Source: Bacillota bacterium (GTDB lineage: Bacteria; Bacillota; Clostridia; Lachnospirales; Cellulosilyticaceae). From it: DNA of 64,000 bases. Of this stretch, positions 63,644 to 64,000 are shown one piece after another (within the stretch, counting starts at the first letter, position 1; the number at the start of each line of letters is the position of its first letter). The stretch is from the NCBI GenBank assembly GCA_023393125.1, contig JAEWMQ010000030.1, positions 1 to 64,000 on the forward strand, in the 5' to 3' direction. A model generated the notes under the pieces. The model ran no database searches and was not told the DNA's origin. It was given only the letters and a program-made list of their open reading frames with translations. Both the position numbers and the translations under genes were made by a program.

Positions 63644-64000
63644 TTGAAAAAAAATCTAGAAATTATAAGTATTATTGTAATTGGGTTTGTTTATTTAATA
63701 GGCATTACAAGATTAAAAAATTCATATGAACAAAATATATTACTTGTTAAGTATGCCTGCGATTTTTTAAAGGTTATTTTTGCAACAAGCATGTTAATAG
63801 TGGCATTTAATAATTTGGATACCGAAGAAAACTTTAGACCAAGTTATTTAGCTATTAGTTATTTTTTGCTTATTTTTACAATGATTATTTCTTTAGATTT
63901 ATATAATAATGGAGCTAATTGGCAGCATAATATAAAATATTTAAAAATGAGATGGATTATTAGTTTATTTGAGATTTTATGGGTTTTTATTTGTAGCTTG
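63644..64000 (+). CDS. Membrane protein, partial (runs off the window)
   Basis: An open frame of 119 codons from TTG 63644 with GAGGGG 7 nt upstream continues past the window edge. It has hydrophobic segments near residues 7-20, 41-54, 69-84 and from about 106. The start MKKNLEIISIIVIGFVYLIG and the absence of a signal-cleavage site suggest a multi-span membrane protein. No family is recognisable from this part. Confidence 0.65.
   Translation, partial: MKKNLEIISIIVIGFVYLIGITRLKNSYEQNILLVKYACDFLKVIFATSMLIVAFNNLDTEENFRPSYLAISYFLLIFTMIISLDLYNNGANWQHNIKYLKMRWIISLFEILWVFICSL

Overview
The window is AT-rich DNA with compact genes, strong AAGGAGG-type ribosome binding sites, sigma-A promoters of the TTGACA-N17-TATAAT kind and many U-tailed hairpin terminators. 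Together with an electron-bifurcating type [FeFe] hydrogenase under a Rex-like operator, a SAM-I riboswitch, PurR boxes and several gene families common in Lachnospirales, this points to an anaerobic, fermentative member of the Clostridia (Bacillota). I cannot name the species from sequence alone. Almost everything is ordinary chromosomal housekeeping; the only mobile-element trace is a decayed IS1182-type transposase at the left edge.

Layout. 1-4.5 kb: transposase remnant, then a flavin-binding (NimA/PNPOx-like) gene and a P-type cation ATPase, each preceded by its own promoter and a structured leader ending in a terminator about 20 nt before the start codon. 4.5-10 kb: an ABC-F ATPase with an attenuator leader, an ion channel, a CDF metal exporter and a DHH phosphoesterase. 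10-16.6 kb: methionine aminopeptidase with a SEC-C zinc motif, a two-gene ABC exporter behind a 47-bp palindromic operator, a membrane-anchored double nitrilase, a polysaccharide deacetylase and a tiny zinc-ribbon protein. 17-21 kb: a PurF-like enzyme without the N-terminal cysteine behind paired PurBoxes, a secreted SGNH hydrolase and an NrtR-like Nudix regulator. 21.2-25.6 kb: the Rex-box hydrogenase operon (NuoE-like, NuoF-like, HydA, small 2Fe-2S protein). 25.9-34.8 kb: cell-envelope genes (LysM-G5-M23 peptidase, a large amidase, CmpB-like membrane protein, DUF445, lipoprotein) plus HD and HAD hydrolases. 34.9-38.4 kb: deoxynucleoside kinase and the SAM-riboswitch metNIQ importer. 38.5-41.6 kb: nadABC, de novo NAD synthesis. 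41.7-51.3 kb: NhaD/ArsB-type transporter, PrsA-like foldase, Nudix hydrolase, C39 peptidase, a second CmpB-like protein, YgiQ radical SAM enzyme, HD-GYP phosphodiesterase and proC. 51.3-56.3 kb: a BMP-type (nucleoside) ABC importer. 56.5-63.5 kb: a second amidase, then a threonine-pathway cluster (ACT protein, hom, an apgM-family enzyme, lysC, thrB). A membrane-protein gene runs off the right end.

The most unusual signal is the pair of leaders at 1017-1092 and 1677-1762. Both have a hairpin capped by the same C(GCCG)G tetraloop, followed by a terminator whose loop carries AGGC, so a GCC:GGC loop-loop contact is possible in both. Other points of interest are the ABC-F attenuator with a five-codon ORF, the palindromic operator without a neighbouring regulator, the cysteine-less PurF paralogue under apparent PurR control, and the coexistence of an apgM-family gene with a canonical thrB. 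Protein family calls rest on motifs read by eye; no database search was run.
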